In this document: positions 7,141 to 14,369 of the stretch, in pieces | Position numbering within the stretch: position 1 is the stretch's first letter | Layout: each line of letters starts with the position of its first letter | Source of the DNA: CAYRTD01 sp964426915 | Lineage (GTDB): Bacteria; Bacteroidota; Bacteroidia; Bacteroidales; GCA-2748055 | Length of the DNA stretch: 26,134 bases | NCBI GenBank assembly: GCA_964426915.1 | Contig: CAYRTD010000041.1 | Coordinates: forward strand, 1-26,134 | Direction of reading: 5' to 3' | Program-made: the position numbers and the translations under genes | The notes under the pieces: model-generated | The model's input: the letters and a program-made list of their open reading frames with translations, nothing else | Told to the model about the DNA's origin: nothing | Databases searched by the model: none

Positions 7141-8508
7141 ATGAAAGATCTTACCGAAGGTAAAGAAGGAAGAAGAATTCTGTCTTTTGCGGTGCCATTA
7201 CTTATTGGAAGTGTTTTTCAACAACTGTACAATATTGTAGACAGCATTATTGTAGGTCGTGTGATCGGCAAAGAAGCCCTCGCAGCAATTGGCAATGCTT
7301 TCCCCGTGATGTTTACCCTGATTGCACTCATAATAGGAGTAGCATTTGGGGGTACGATAGTTATATCCCAGTACTTTGGAGCAAAGGATTATGAAAAAGT
7401 AAGAAGGGCGATAGGTACTATCTATGTTCTTATGTTCTCCATGGCGATAATAATATCTGCCGTGGGACTGATTTTTATTGATGAGATCCTTTCTCTGGTT
7501 GATATTCCACCTGAAATCCTGCCCCAGGCCACCTCATATCTTAAGATCATTATAGCCGGGATCTTTGTATTCTTCGGTTTTAATGGCACATCAGCAATAC
7601 TTAGAGGATTGGGAGACAGCAAGACCCCGATGGTATTTATCATCATTTCGACATTCTTCAATATATTTTTCGACATTCTGTTTGTAGTTAAATTTGGCTG
7701 GGGAATAGAGGGTGCAGCCTATGCAACAATTATTTCCCAGGGAGGAGCTTTCTTATCTGCGGTTATTTACCTCAACCGCACTCATAAGCTAATCTCCATT
7801 AGAATACGAGACTTTGTATTTGATTACCAGATATTCCTTCAGAGTGTCAGGATAGGTCTGCCTACAGGCTTTCAGCAAACATTTGTAGCCCTGGGGATGA
7901 TGGCCCTTCTGAAAATTGTCAATCAGTTCGGAACAAATGTAATAGCCGCATATTCAGTTGCCGGAAGGATAGATTCACTTGCTATTCAGCCCGCGATGAT
8001 TTTCAGCCAGGCACTTGCAGCATTTGTAGGACAGAACATCGGTGCAGGAAAACAGGAAAGAGTGAAAAAAGGACTTATTTCCACTTTTCTGATGTCGGCG
8101 GTAGTTTCCATTATCATTACTATTATGGTTATTCTTTTCAGAGGACAACTGATTGGCCTTTTCAATCGTGATCCCGCTGTAATTCGTATTGGTGCAGAAT
8201 ATTTACTAATAGTAAGTTCGTTTTATATACTTTTTTCAGGAATGTTTACTATAAACGGAGTACTCAGGGGTGCCGGAGATACCCTTATCCCTATGTTCAT
8301 CACCCTTTTTGCACTCTGGCTTGTAAGAATTCCCGGCGCGTGGTTTTTATCTGAAAAAATGGGAGAAACAGGAATCTGGTGGGCCGTACCCATTGGCTGG
8401 GGAGCAGGATTGATATTATCCTTCTTTTATTATCTTACCGGAAAGTGGAAAACCAAATCGGTTACAAAACCACGCGTAAAATCCGGTTTAGCTACAAAGG
8501 ATCCCTGA
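7141..8508 (+). CDS. MATE-family multidrug/organic-ion efflux transporter
   Basis: This inner-membrane antiporter has 455 residues, the usual length of the family, with about 12 hydrophobic segments. It shows two MatE halves: the N-terminal one has LLIGSVFQQLYNIVDSIIVG and AFGGTIVISQYFGAKD, and the C-terminal one has GLPTGFQQTFVALG, ALAAFVGQNIGAGKQERVKKG and NGVLRGAGDT. MATE proteins export cationic drugs or metabolites using a Na+ or H+ gradient; the substrate cannot be read from sequence. Its position behind tnaA is suggestive only, because a separate promoter lies between them. The C-terminal tail after the last helix is basic. Confidence 0.92.
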   Translation: MKDLTEGKEGRRILSFAVPLLIGSVFQQLYNIVDSIIVGRVIGKEALAAIGNAFPVMFTLIALIIGVAFGGTIVISQYFGAKDYEKVRRAIGTIYVLMFSMAIIISAVGLIFIDEILSLVDIPPEILPQATSYLKIIIAGIFVFFGFNGTSAILRGLGDSKTPMVFIIISTFFNIFFDILFVVKFGWGIEGAAYATIISQGGAFLSAVIYLNRTHKLISIRIRDFVFDYQIFLQSVRIGLPTGFQQTFVALGMMALLKIVNQFGTNVIAAYSVAGRIDSLAIQPAMIFSQALAAFVGQNIGAGKQERVKKGLISTFLMSAVVSIIITIMVILFRGQLIGLFNRDPAVIRIGAEYLLIVSSFYILFSGMFTINGVLRGAGDTLIPMFITLFALWLVRIPGAWFLSEKMGETGIWWAVPIGWGAGLILSFFYYLTGKWKTKSVTKPRVKSGLATKDP

Positions 8509-8536
8509 TAATTCGGGATGGCATTGCTTTTTTTAT

Positions 8537-8544
8537 TAGTTTTG
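8537..8544 (+). promoter_or_regulatory. -7 box of the yicC-gmk promoter
   Basis: TAGTTTTG is a perfect TAnnTTTG box. Only a poor -33 match, TTCG at 8512-8515, lies 21 bases upstream. Transcription would begin at about 8550, downstream of the in-frame ATG at 8518. This argues that translation starts at 8569. Confidence 0.5.
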
Positions 8545-8568
8545 CAGCATTCATTTATAATCCATTAC

Positions 8569-9441
8569 ATGTTACAATCCATGACAGGCTATGGGAAGGC
8601 AGAATCTGAACTTCCCGATAAGAAAGTAATTATCGAAATTAAGTCGCTCAACAGTAAAAATATTGACAGCAATATTAAAATCCCCCAGTTTTACCGTGAA
8701 AAAGAAATTGCTATTCGTAAAATACTCCAGGAAAAACTTAAAAGAGGTAAAATAGATTTTACTATCTATTATGAACTAAATGAGGGGATCACTGCCAGCT
8801 CTATAAATATGGGAGTCTTCCGGTCATATTTTGAACAGATCAAAGAATTGGAGAACGAATTGGATCTGGTGTCGGAAGATATACTATCGGCTATACTAAG
8901 ACTCCCCGACACCATTAAAACCGGGAAAATAGAGCTGGATGAGGAAGAATGGAACAAGGTGGAGAAAGCCATTCATCAGGCTTTAAATGAGCTTATACGA
9001 TTCCGGGATCAGGAAGGTGAGGCAATGACTGTCGACCTGAAGGAACGGGTAAATAAAATACTTGAATACCTCAGATCTCTGGAAGTATATGAAGAGGGAA
9101 GAATAAAAAGACTCAGGGAAAGGATAACCAGAAACCTCCAGGAGTTAAACCTTTCAGAAACAACTGACAACAACAGGTTCGAACAGGAGATGATCTACTA
9201 TCTTGAAAAACTGGATATCTCTGAAGAAAAAATACGATTGGAAAATCATTGCAAATACTTCTCCGAAACCATAGACAAGGGTGAAGAGGCAGGAAAAAAA
9301 CTTGCATTCATCAGCCAGGAAATGGGTCGTGAGATCAACACCCTCGGCTCTAAAGCCGGCGAAAGTGACATTCAGCACATTGTGGTGAAAATGAAAGATG
9401 AACTTGAAAAAATAAAGGAACAGATTCTCAATATTTTGTAA
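8569..9441 (+). CDS. yicC: YicC/YloC-family endoribonuclease
   Basis: The family start MLQSMTGYGKAE lies at 8569. An in-frame ATG 51 bases upstream would add an atypical hydrophobic tail and lies ahead of the probable promoter, so it was not chosen. The resulting 290 residues match the family length. The N-terminal YicC_N region has IEIKSLNSKNIDSNIKIP, and the C-terminal DUF1732 region ends with GREINTLGSKAGESDIQHIVVKMKDELEKIKEQILNI. Characterised members are cytoplasmic RNases acting on RNA turnover. Two bases separate its stop from the gmk start, so the two genes form an operon, a conserved arrangement in many bacteria. Confidence 0.93.
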   Translation: MLQSMTGYGKAESELPDKKVIIEIKSLNSKNIDSNIKIPQFYREKEIAIRKILQEKLKRGKIDFTIYYELNEGITASSINMGVFRSYFEQIKELENELDLVSEDILSAILRLPDTIKTGKIELDEEEWNKVEKAIHQALNELIRFRDQEGEAMTVDLKERVNKILEYLRSLEVYEEGRIKRLRERITRNLQELNLSETTDNNRFEQEMIYYLEKLDISEEKIRLENHCKYFSETIDKGEEAGKKLAFISQEMGREINTLGSKAGESDIQHIVVKMKDELEKIKEQILNIL

Positions 9442-9443
9442 AA

Positions 9444-10013
9444 ATGAAGGGGAAACTGATCATATTTTCCGCTCCATCGGGTTCGGGAAAAACTTCTATT
9501 GTTCAGGGACTGCTGAAAAAGATTCCCGGTCTGGAATTTTCGATTTCTGCAACCAGCAGAAGACCGAGAAAAGGTGAGGTCCATGGAAAAGATTATTATT
9601 TCATCAGCCCTGATGAATTCCGAAAGAAAATAAAAAATAATGAATTTGTTGAATGGGAAGAGGTTTATCCCGACAATTATTACGGCACATTAAAATCAGA
9701 ATTGCAAAGGATCTGGAATTCGGGAAAGCATGTAATTTTTGATGTTGACGTGGTTGGCGGAATGAATATAAAAAAACAATTCCCGGATATATCACTGTCC
9801 ATTTTTGTGACAGTTCCCTCCTTTGAGGAACTCGAAAAAAGGCTCCGAAAGCGCTTCACAGAGTCAAAAGAAAGTCTTCTGAATAGACTGGGAAAAGCAA
9901 AGGAAGAAATGAGCTATGCAGATCTTTTCGATACAAGGCTGCTGAATGAAGATCTTGAAAAATCAATTCAGGAGGCAGAAAAAATAGTGAGAGGATTCAT
10001 TGAAAAACAATAA
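9444..10013 (+). CDS. gmk: Guanylate kinase
   Basis: Gmk phosphorylates GMP to GDP with ATP in the cytoplasm. The 189-residue protein opens with the P-loop SAPSGSGKTS (about residues 9-18), followed by the GMP-binding ISATSRRPRKGEVHGKDYYF, EWEEVYPDNYYGT, the Walker-B-like HVIFDVDVVGG and the lid region RLRKRF. Length and motifs are complete. It follows yicC after two bases and must use that promoter. In many Bacteroidales nadD follows in the same direction; here nadD lies next door but points the other way. Confidence 0.96.
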   Translation: MKGKLIIFSAPSGSGKTSIVQGLLKKIPGLEFSISATSRRPRKGEVHGKDYYFISPDEFRKKIKNNEFVEWEEVYPDNYYGTLKSELQRIWNSGKHVIFDVDVVGGMNIKKQFPDISLSIFVTVPSFEELEKRLRKRFTESKESLLNRLGKAKEEMSYADLFDTRLLNEDLEKSIQEAEKIVRGFIEKQ

Positions 10014-10035
10014 TATATTGATTATCAATATATTA
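10011..10035. terminator. AT-rich perfect hairpin at the gmk stop codon
   Basis: TAATATATTGA (10011-10021) and TCAATATATTA (10025-10035) form a perfect 11-bp stem around a TTA loop, and the first three bases are the gmk stop codon. Convergent nadD ends 100 bases further on. The stem has only one G-C pair, so it is not a classical intrinsic terminator; it may mark the 3' end or bind a protein. Confidence 0.4.
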
Positions 10036-10134
10036 AAATTACTGTCATAGACAGCCCCCACCCCCGGAAATACAGGATCATAAAGCGATAATGACATTTA
10101 TGTGTCACTGACTAATAAACAGCCAGCTTTGTAA

Positions 10135-10713
10135 CTAACGGTAAAAATTCATTTCATCAACATAGGTAAATACACTTTGTGGCATGAAATACTTCACCCT
10201 TTTACCTTCTGAGATTGCTTTACGAATAAAACTTGAAGAAATTTCTATTTTGGGAGCATTTACTATTTCAATGTTCTTGTGTTTTTTCATCTCTTCTTCA
10301 GATACACCATGTCGGGGATAGATAATACGAACATACTTTTCAACAAGGAGTTCATAGTTTTTCCACTTATTAAAAGAAACAAGATTATCCGCCCCTAATA
10401 TCATTTTGAATTCATAACCGGAATGTCTTTCAGAAAGGTAACTGAGAGTATCAATAGTATAGGAGGGCTTAGGCATATAGAATTCAATATCACTTACACG
10501 AAAACGCGGATCATTACCAATAGCACGATGAACCATTTCAAGCCGGTGATGGTCTTCAAGCAGGTTCTTCCTCCTTTTAAGGGGATTCTGAGGACTAACC
10601 ACAAACCATAATTCATTAATATCCGAATATTCCGCAATATACTCGGCTACAGCCATATGTCCGTTGTGTATGGGATTATAAGAACCGAAAAACAGGCCTA
10701 TCTTCTTCTTCAT
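10135..10713 (-). CDS. nadD: Nicotinate-nucleotide adenylyltransferase
   Basis: NadD joins ATP and nicotinate mononucleotide to give deamido-NAD, an essential step of NAD synthesis. The protein starts MKKKIGLFFGSYNPIHNGHM, with the nucleotidyltransferase GSYNPIHNGH motif (HxGH class), and ends with the ISSSFIRKAI motif and VKYFMPQSVFTYV. The start at 10713 was chosen because a GAGGA purine tract precedes it and the family begins there; an in-frame ATG 54 bases upstream overlaps the sulfatase gene and adds unrelated residues. The length is 192 residues. The sulfatase stop lies only 19 bases upstream, so nadD is probably transcribed behind it. Confidence 0.94.
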   Translation of the reverse strand: MKKKIGLFFGSYNPIHNGHMAVAEYIAEYSDINELWFVVSPQNPLKRRKNLLEDHHRLEMVHRAIGNDPRFRVSDIEFYMPKPSYTIDTLSYLSERHSGYEFKMILGADNLVSFNKWKNYELLVEKYVRIIYPRHGVSEEEMKKHKNIEIVNAPKIEISSSFIRKAISEGKRVKYFMPQSVFTYVDEMNFYR

Positions 10714-10732
10714 AATAATAAAAATCCTCGTT

Positions 10733-12151
10733 CTATTTTGCTGTCTGGCATTCAACTGTATCAACAATAGCAGCCGGTCTCACTTTGTCACCCTCATATC
10801 CCATATCTCCAAGTTCCTGACGTATCCTGTCAGCTTCTTCCAGTAATTCTTTGACAATTCCGGGATGTTGTTCAGATATATCAGTTGTTTCCTTCAGGTC
10901 TGTTCTCAGATTTACCAGTTTCATATCTCTCCCGCCCTGCATTGTTGCCCTATGAATGTGGAGATACATGGAATCGAGTGGTAAATGCAATTTTAAGTCT
11001 CCTTTTCTGATGGCTTTAAGCTGATCGAGCTGATAATAATAAAAATATTCATAGTGAGATGCTTCAGATTCACCTTTCAGGATTTTTGTAATATCGTGGC
11101 CATCAATTATTCTGTCGTCGGGAACGGTCAAGCCTGTCATATTTGCAAGGGTAGGAAGAATATCCATAGTACTGGTTAGTACATCACAGGTAGTATTTCC
11201 AGGAATTGTTCCGGGGTACCACATAATACAGGGTACCCTCATACCTCCTTCCAGGGTGCTTCCTTTCCATCCTGCAAGAGGCTCATTACTGCCTCCATGT
11301 TTTGAAGCAGCTCCATTATCGGAAGAAAAAACCACCAGGGTATTTTCAGCCAGTTCATTATCCTTTAGATACTTCAGAATTTGCCCTGCTGACCAGTCAA
11401 GTTCCATCACAGCATCTCCATATATACCATTATCAGATCTCCCCCTGAATTTTTCACTCGCATGTAAAGGGTTATGAGTCATTGCATGGGGAAGATATAC
11501 GAAAAACGGTCTGTCTTTATTCTCATCAATAAACTTAACCGCCTCTTGAGTGAATCTCTTTGTCATGGTATTCTGGTCAACCGGAGCTTCAATAACTTTA
11601 TTATTCTGCATCAGGGGAAGGGTGCAATATTCCCGGTCCATATCATTACTGTAGGGTATCCCATAAAAATAATCAAATCCCTGTTCCGTTGGTAAAAATG
11701 GATCCTGATCTCCAAGATGCCATTTACCGATACAGGCAGTTGCATATTCTTTCTGTTTGAGTAATTCAGCAATTGTAATTTCATCAGGATTAAGTCCTTT
11801 TTTAGCCATTGGGAACAGTACCTGTCTGCCTATTGCCCCCCAGGGCCGTGCATTCACTTCCATATCAACCCTCTGGGAATAGCATCCTGTCATCAGGCTG
11901 GCTCTGGAAGGTGTACATACTCCGCTCGTTACAAGGAAGTTCGTAAATAACATTCCTTCCTCTGCCATCCTGTCCAGATTTGGTGTTTCATGAACCTCCG
12001 AACCATAACAGGCAAGATCGCCATACCCCAGATCGTCACAAAAAATAAATACCACATTGGGAAGGCTTATGGACTCTTCGACGGTACCGGTACATGAAGA
12101 TGTAAGCGATAGAGCTGTTATTCCTGCAAGCTTAAGAACAGAATTTTTCAT
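10733..12151 (-). CDS. S1-family sulfatase lipoprotein (arylsulfatase-like)
   Basis: The 472-residue enzyme hydrolyses sulfate esters, most likely on sulfated polysaccharides. It has a lipoprotein-type signal (hydrophobic 6-17, SSC with Cys20). The S1 fold is clear: FIFCDDLGYGDL with metal-binding Asp39/Asp40, GVCTPSRASLMTG with the formylglycine Cys79 in the CxPSR motif, CIGKWHLG, and SSDNGAASKHGG with the second metal-binding DN pair. Cys79 must be converted to formylglycine by a maturase, which is not in this window. The sulfated substrate cannot be read from sequence. nadD follows after 19 bases. No TAnnTTTG promoter was found upstream, and a repeat element occupies part of that gap. Confidence 0.93.
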   Translation of the reverse strand: MKNSVLKLAGITALSLTSSCTGTVEESISLPNVVFIFCDDLGYGDLACYGSEVHETPNLDRMAEEGMLFTNFLVTSGVCTPSRASLMTGCYSQRVDMEVNARPWGAIGRQVLFPMAKKGLNPDEITIAELLKQKEYATACIGKWHLGDQDPFLPTEQGFDYFYGIPYSNDMDREYCTLPLMQNNKVIEAPVDQNTMTKRFTQEAVKFIDENKDRPFFVYLPHAMTHNPLHASEKFRGRSDNGIYGDAVMELDWSAGQILKYLKDNELAENTLVVFSSDNGAASKHGGSNEPLAGWKGSTLEGGMRVPCIMWYPGTIPGNTTCDVLTSTMDILPTLANMTGLTVPDDRIIDGHDITKILKGESEASHYEYFYYYQLDQLKAIRKGDLKLHLPLDSMYLHIHRATMQGGRDMKLVNLRTDLKETTDISEQHPGIVKELLEEADRIRQELGDMGYEGDKVRPAAIVDTVECQTAK

Positions 12152-12499
12152 TATAGTAAGTATATAAGTTAAGACAATCTCTCAGTAAAGAGGATTTTCA
12201 TAAATTTCTGCATTAGTGGTGAATTTTAACCATAGCTTACACAGATTAACACAAATTATTTTATAAAGTCTGTCAATAAAGTCAGGTGGCTGACTCAGAA
12301 CCAAACCTCCAATTGGCAGTCAGCTCACGCCTGTCCACAGTACTCCGGAAAAAACCGCTGATGAGATCCCTCGGCTATTGCCCGGGATCAGTTCGGCTAA
12401 ATGATTCTGACGGCCAAAATCATAGTCTCACTGAATTAACCCTGAATGAGTATATCGGACATTATGATCCAGACACCTGACTTTATGGACAGACTCTAT
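12152..12499. other. Gap between sulfatase and oxidoreductase genes
   Basis: Bases 12152-12266 hold the sulfatase upstream region, AT-rich and without a convincing promoter. The rest is the repeat element at 12267-12502. A short reading frame on the + strand at 12286-12480 lies wholly within the element and is not considered a gene. Confidence 0.6.
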
Positions 12500-12502
12500 T
12501 TA
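12267..12502 (+). repeat. Intergenic repeat family, copy 2 (complete, MITE-like)
   Basis: The element is bounded by a 22-bp inverted repeat with one mismatch (12267-12288 against 12474-12495), beginning AGTCTGTCAATAAAGTCAGG. Its left part (12294-12325) matches 28 of 32 bases of the reverse complement of a segment in copy 3, centred on CCAATTGGC. Its middle (12364-12434) matches copy 1, including the hairpins GATCCC/GGGATC and TGATT/AATCA. The sequence ATCGGACATT...CAGACACC at about 12454-12477 matches the other end of copy 3, so this copy seems to carry a doubled right end. TTTATAA flanks both sides (12260-12266 and 12499-12505). The last TTA is the stop codon of the oxidoreductase gene. Confidence 0.75.
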
Positions 12503-13813
12503 TAAACTATATCCATGCTTATACTCTCTGTGAAGATGTTTTGATGCTTCGGGATCGTTAATGAAAACTTCATTTTCCGGATCCCACTCCACAGGTCTTC
12601 CAAGTTCTGCTGCAATATTTCCCAGTGTACAGGCAACACAGGTTTTGTGGCCGATTTCTACCGGAGCAACAGGTTCATTTCGACTCCTGATACAATCAAT
12701 AAAGTTTTGATGATGCGGAGCCCTGCCTTCATAGGGGACGTCCTCACCTTCCACTTCCTCAGCATATAAGGAAGGATCAGAAGCATTGAAATATCCCCTG
12801 GCAACCTCTACCCATCCATCTTCTCCCCAAAATTTAACCCCCTTGGTTTCACCCTTAAAAGGTTTATGAATAAGATTGACACCATTTTCATAAACATAGG
12901 TAAGGAATTCATTATCTTCATATCCTCTGGGTATAACTTTTATCGGGCCACTCCGGTCAAGACCCATACCCCATTGAGCAATATCCATCATATGCGCTCC
13001 CCAGTCAGTCATCAATCCACCCCCAAAATGTTTATACCAGCGCCATCCAGCCCAATCTTTCTCATCCTGCCGCGGATCTATCGAAATCGAAGGGTTAAGT
13101 TCTTTATTGAAATGCACCATTGGGGCGGGACCAATCCACATTTCCCAGTTGAGTCCTTCAGGAAGTGGCTCTTTCGGAAGATCATAAGGTCCCGGGTGTG
13201 GAGAAACATCCCCAAGAAATACCTGAACACTGTTTATTTTTCCCAGCCTGCCATCGAGCGCGAGCTTCACAGCATACTGAAAATTCGGATCAGACCGCTG
13301 CTGACTGCCCACTGCCAGAACAACATTATTATCATTGACTGCCTTAATCAGCTCCTGCCCTTCTTTAATGGAATAGGTCAAAGGTTTTTCAAGGTAAATG
13401 TCCTTTCCAGCATTACAGGCATCAATAGCCATAAGTGCATGCCAGTGATCCGGAGATCCGATAACAACTGCATCAATGTCTTTACGTGCAAGTAGATCCT
13501 TGTAATCTTCATATACATCTACCTTTACTTTCTGCTCATTTTCTTCATAATAAGCGTCCACTTTGTATTTGAACCTCTCACGTTTAACCGCATATACATC
13601 GGCCCCAGCAACCACTTTTACACCCTCAATTTGAAGAAAACTATTCTGCAGAAAATTTATCTGCCTTCCCAGGCCGATAAAGCCAACCCGGATATCCTCC
13701 CCCTCTTGCCGGCATGAACCAAGAGGAAGTAGAGAAACACCAGCGGCACCGATGAATGTAGTCTTTAAAAAATTACGTCTTGAGACATGCAAATTGTTCC
13801 TTTTCATTTTCAT
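12500..13813 (-). CDS. Gfo/Idh/MocA oxidoreductase, Tat-exported lipoprotein
   Basis: The 437-residue protein is an NAD(P)-dependent, sugar-type dehydrogenase of the Gfo/Idh/MocA superfamily. The N-terminus carries a twin-arginine signal (SRRNFLK, residues 11-17) and a lipobox LGSC with Cys34, so it is likely folded with cofactor before export and anchored in the periplasm. The Rossmann part begins GFIGLGRQ (about 44-51), and EKPLTYSIKEG is the family EKP motif; WGAHMMDIAQWG lies in the C-terminal substrate domain. Start could be 13813 or 13807 (two Met codons two residues apart). A good promoter lies upstream. It probably modifies carbohydrate products next to the sulfatase; the substrate is unknown. 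Confidence 0.9.
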   Translation of the reverse strand: MKMKRNNLHVSRRNFLKTTFIGAAGVSLLPLGSCRQEGEDIRVGFIGLGRQINFLQNSFLQIEGVKVVAGADVYAVKRERFKYKVDAYYEENEQKVKVDVYEDYKDLLARKDIDAVVIGSPDHWHALMAIDACNAGKDIYLEKPLTYSIKEGQELIKAVNDNNVVLAVGSQQRSDPNFQYAVKLALDGRLGKINSVQVFLGDVSPHPGPYDLPKEPLPEGLNWEMWIGPAPMVHFNKELNPSISIDPRQDEKDWAGWRWYKHFGGGLMTDWGAHMMDIAQWGMGLDRSGPIKVIPRGYEDNEFLTYVYENGVNLIHKPFKGETKGVKFWGEDGWVEVARGYFNASDPSLYAEEVEGEDVPYEGRAPHHQNFIDCIRSRNEPVAPVEIGHKTCVACTLGNIAAELGRPVEWDPENEVFINDPEASKHLHREYKHGYSL

Positions 13814-13850
13814 ATTGTTTCAGGTTAGTTTTTTAATGGGATGAAGAGGA

Positions 13851-13881
13851 TAAATTTAAGGTAAAAAAGTGAAAGAGCAAA
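13851..13881 (-). promoter_or_regulatory. Promoter of the Gfo/Idh/MocA gene
   Basis: On the minus strand, TTTG (13878-13881), 19 bases, then TAAATTTA (13851-13858) match TTTG-N19-TAnnTTTG with one mismatch at the last base. The predicted leader is about 30 bases. Confidence 0.6.
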
Positions 13882-13927
13882 GTGGAGGAATAGTTCTGGT
13901 AAGTAATTGACGGGCACTAGTTAAATA

Positions 13928-14242
13928 TTATTTATTGGAATTATCCTGGGCATCCATAAGGAATGCATCCATATCCGGATCGGCACTGACGCCATAACCA
14001 TTAACAGCAAGACCTTTTTCACCATCTTTCGTCCTAATGGCATACAAAATAGACATATCATCGGGATTGCTGTCTCCTTCAAAACGATATTCATCAACAA
14101 TTGTAATGTCGCCGGGTACATAATCCTTTTCTGTAGAGGAACTGACAAATTTCTTATTTTTCATAACGAAATCAAGCTCAAATCCTTCATTTCTGAGATC
14201 TTCCATTATCTCAATCATTGGTTTTAAATTGTGGTTGGCCAT
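13928..14242 (-). CDS. Small conserved Bacteroidota protein, often called 'PRPP synthetase'
   Basis: From the ATG at 14242 (MANHNLKPMIEIMEDLRNEG) the protein has 104 residues; a Met 21 codons upstream is less likely because family members begin with this short N-terminus. Recognisable family features are an N-terminal helix, a central VDEYRFEGDSNPDDMSILYAI block and the C-terminal GLAVNGYGVSADPDMDAFL. This family is widespread in Bacteroidota and often labelled phosphoribosylpyrophosphate synthetase, but it is far shorter than a true enzyme (about 310 residues) and has no PRPP-binding loop, so that name is unsupported. No signal peptide is present, so it is probably cytoplasmic. Function is unknown. 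Confidence 0.8.
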   Translation of the reverse strand: MANHNLKPMIEIMEDLRNEGFELDFVMKNKKFVSSSTEKDYVPGDITIVDEYRFEGDSNPDDMSILYAIRTKDGEKGLAVNGYGVSADPDMDAFLMDAQDNSNK

Positions 14243-14369
14243 AATCTTTTTGTTTTTTATGAGTTTTCCCCTCAAAACAAATGCCACATTCAATTTATTG
14301 AACATAAGTCAACTCTCTCTTCCCTTACTCATATATTTACTGAGTGCCCATGAGACTCCTCAGGTAACC

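Noticed and set aside
8518..8568. Upstream start of yicC
   Set aside because: The added 17 residues are hydrophobic and unlike the family, and the start lies before the probable promoter.
10714..10767. Upstream start of nadD
   Set aside because: It overlaps the sulfatase coding end and adds residues unlike the family; a GAGGA tract precedes the ATG at 10713.
12286..12480. Short + strand frame
   Set aside because: It lies inside the repeat element and follows its inverted-repeat sequence; there is no ribosome binding site or family match.
12866..13495. Long open frame (209 residues) on the + strand
   Set aside because: It lies wholly antisense to the oxidoreductase gene, which has clear motifs, a Tat signal and a promoter. 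The + frame has no recognisable domain.
13921..14148. Alternative minus-strand frame of 75 residues
   Set aside because: It overlaps the 104-residue protein in another frame; the latter matches a conserved Bacteroidota family, this one does not.
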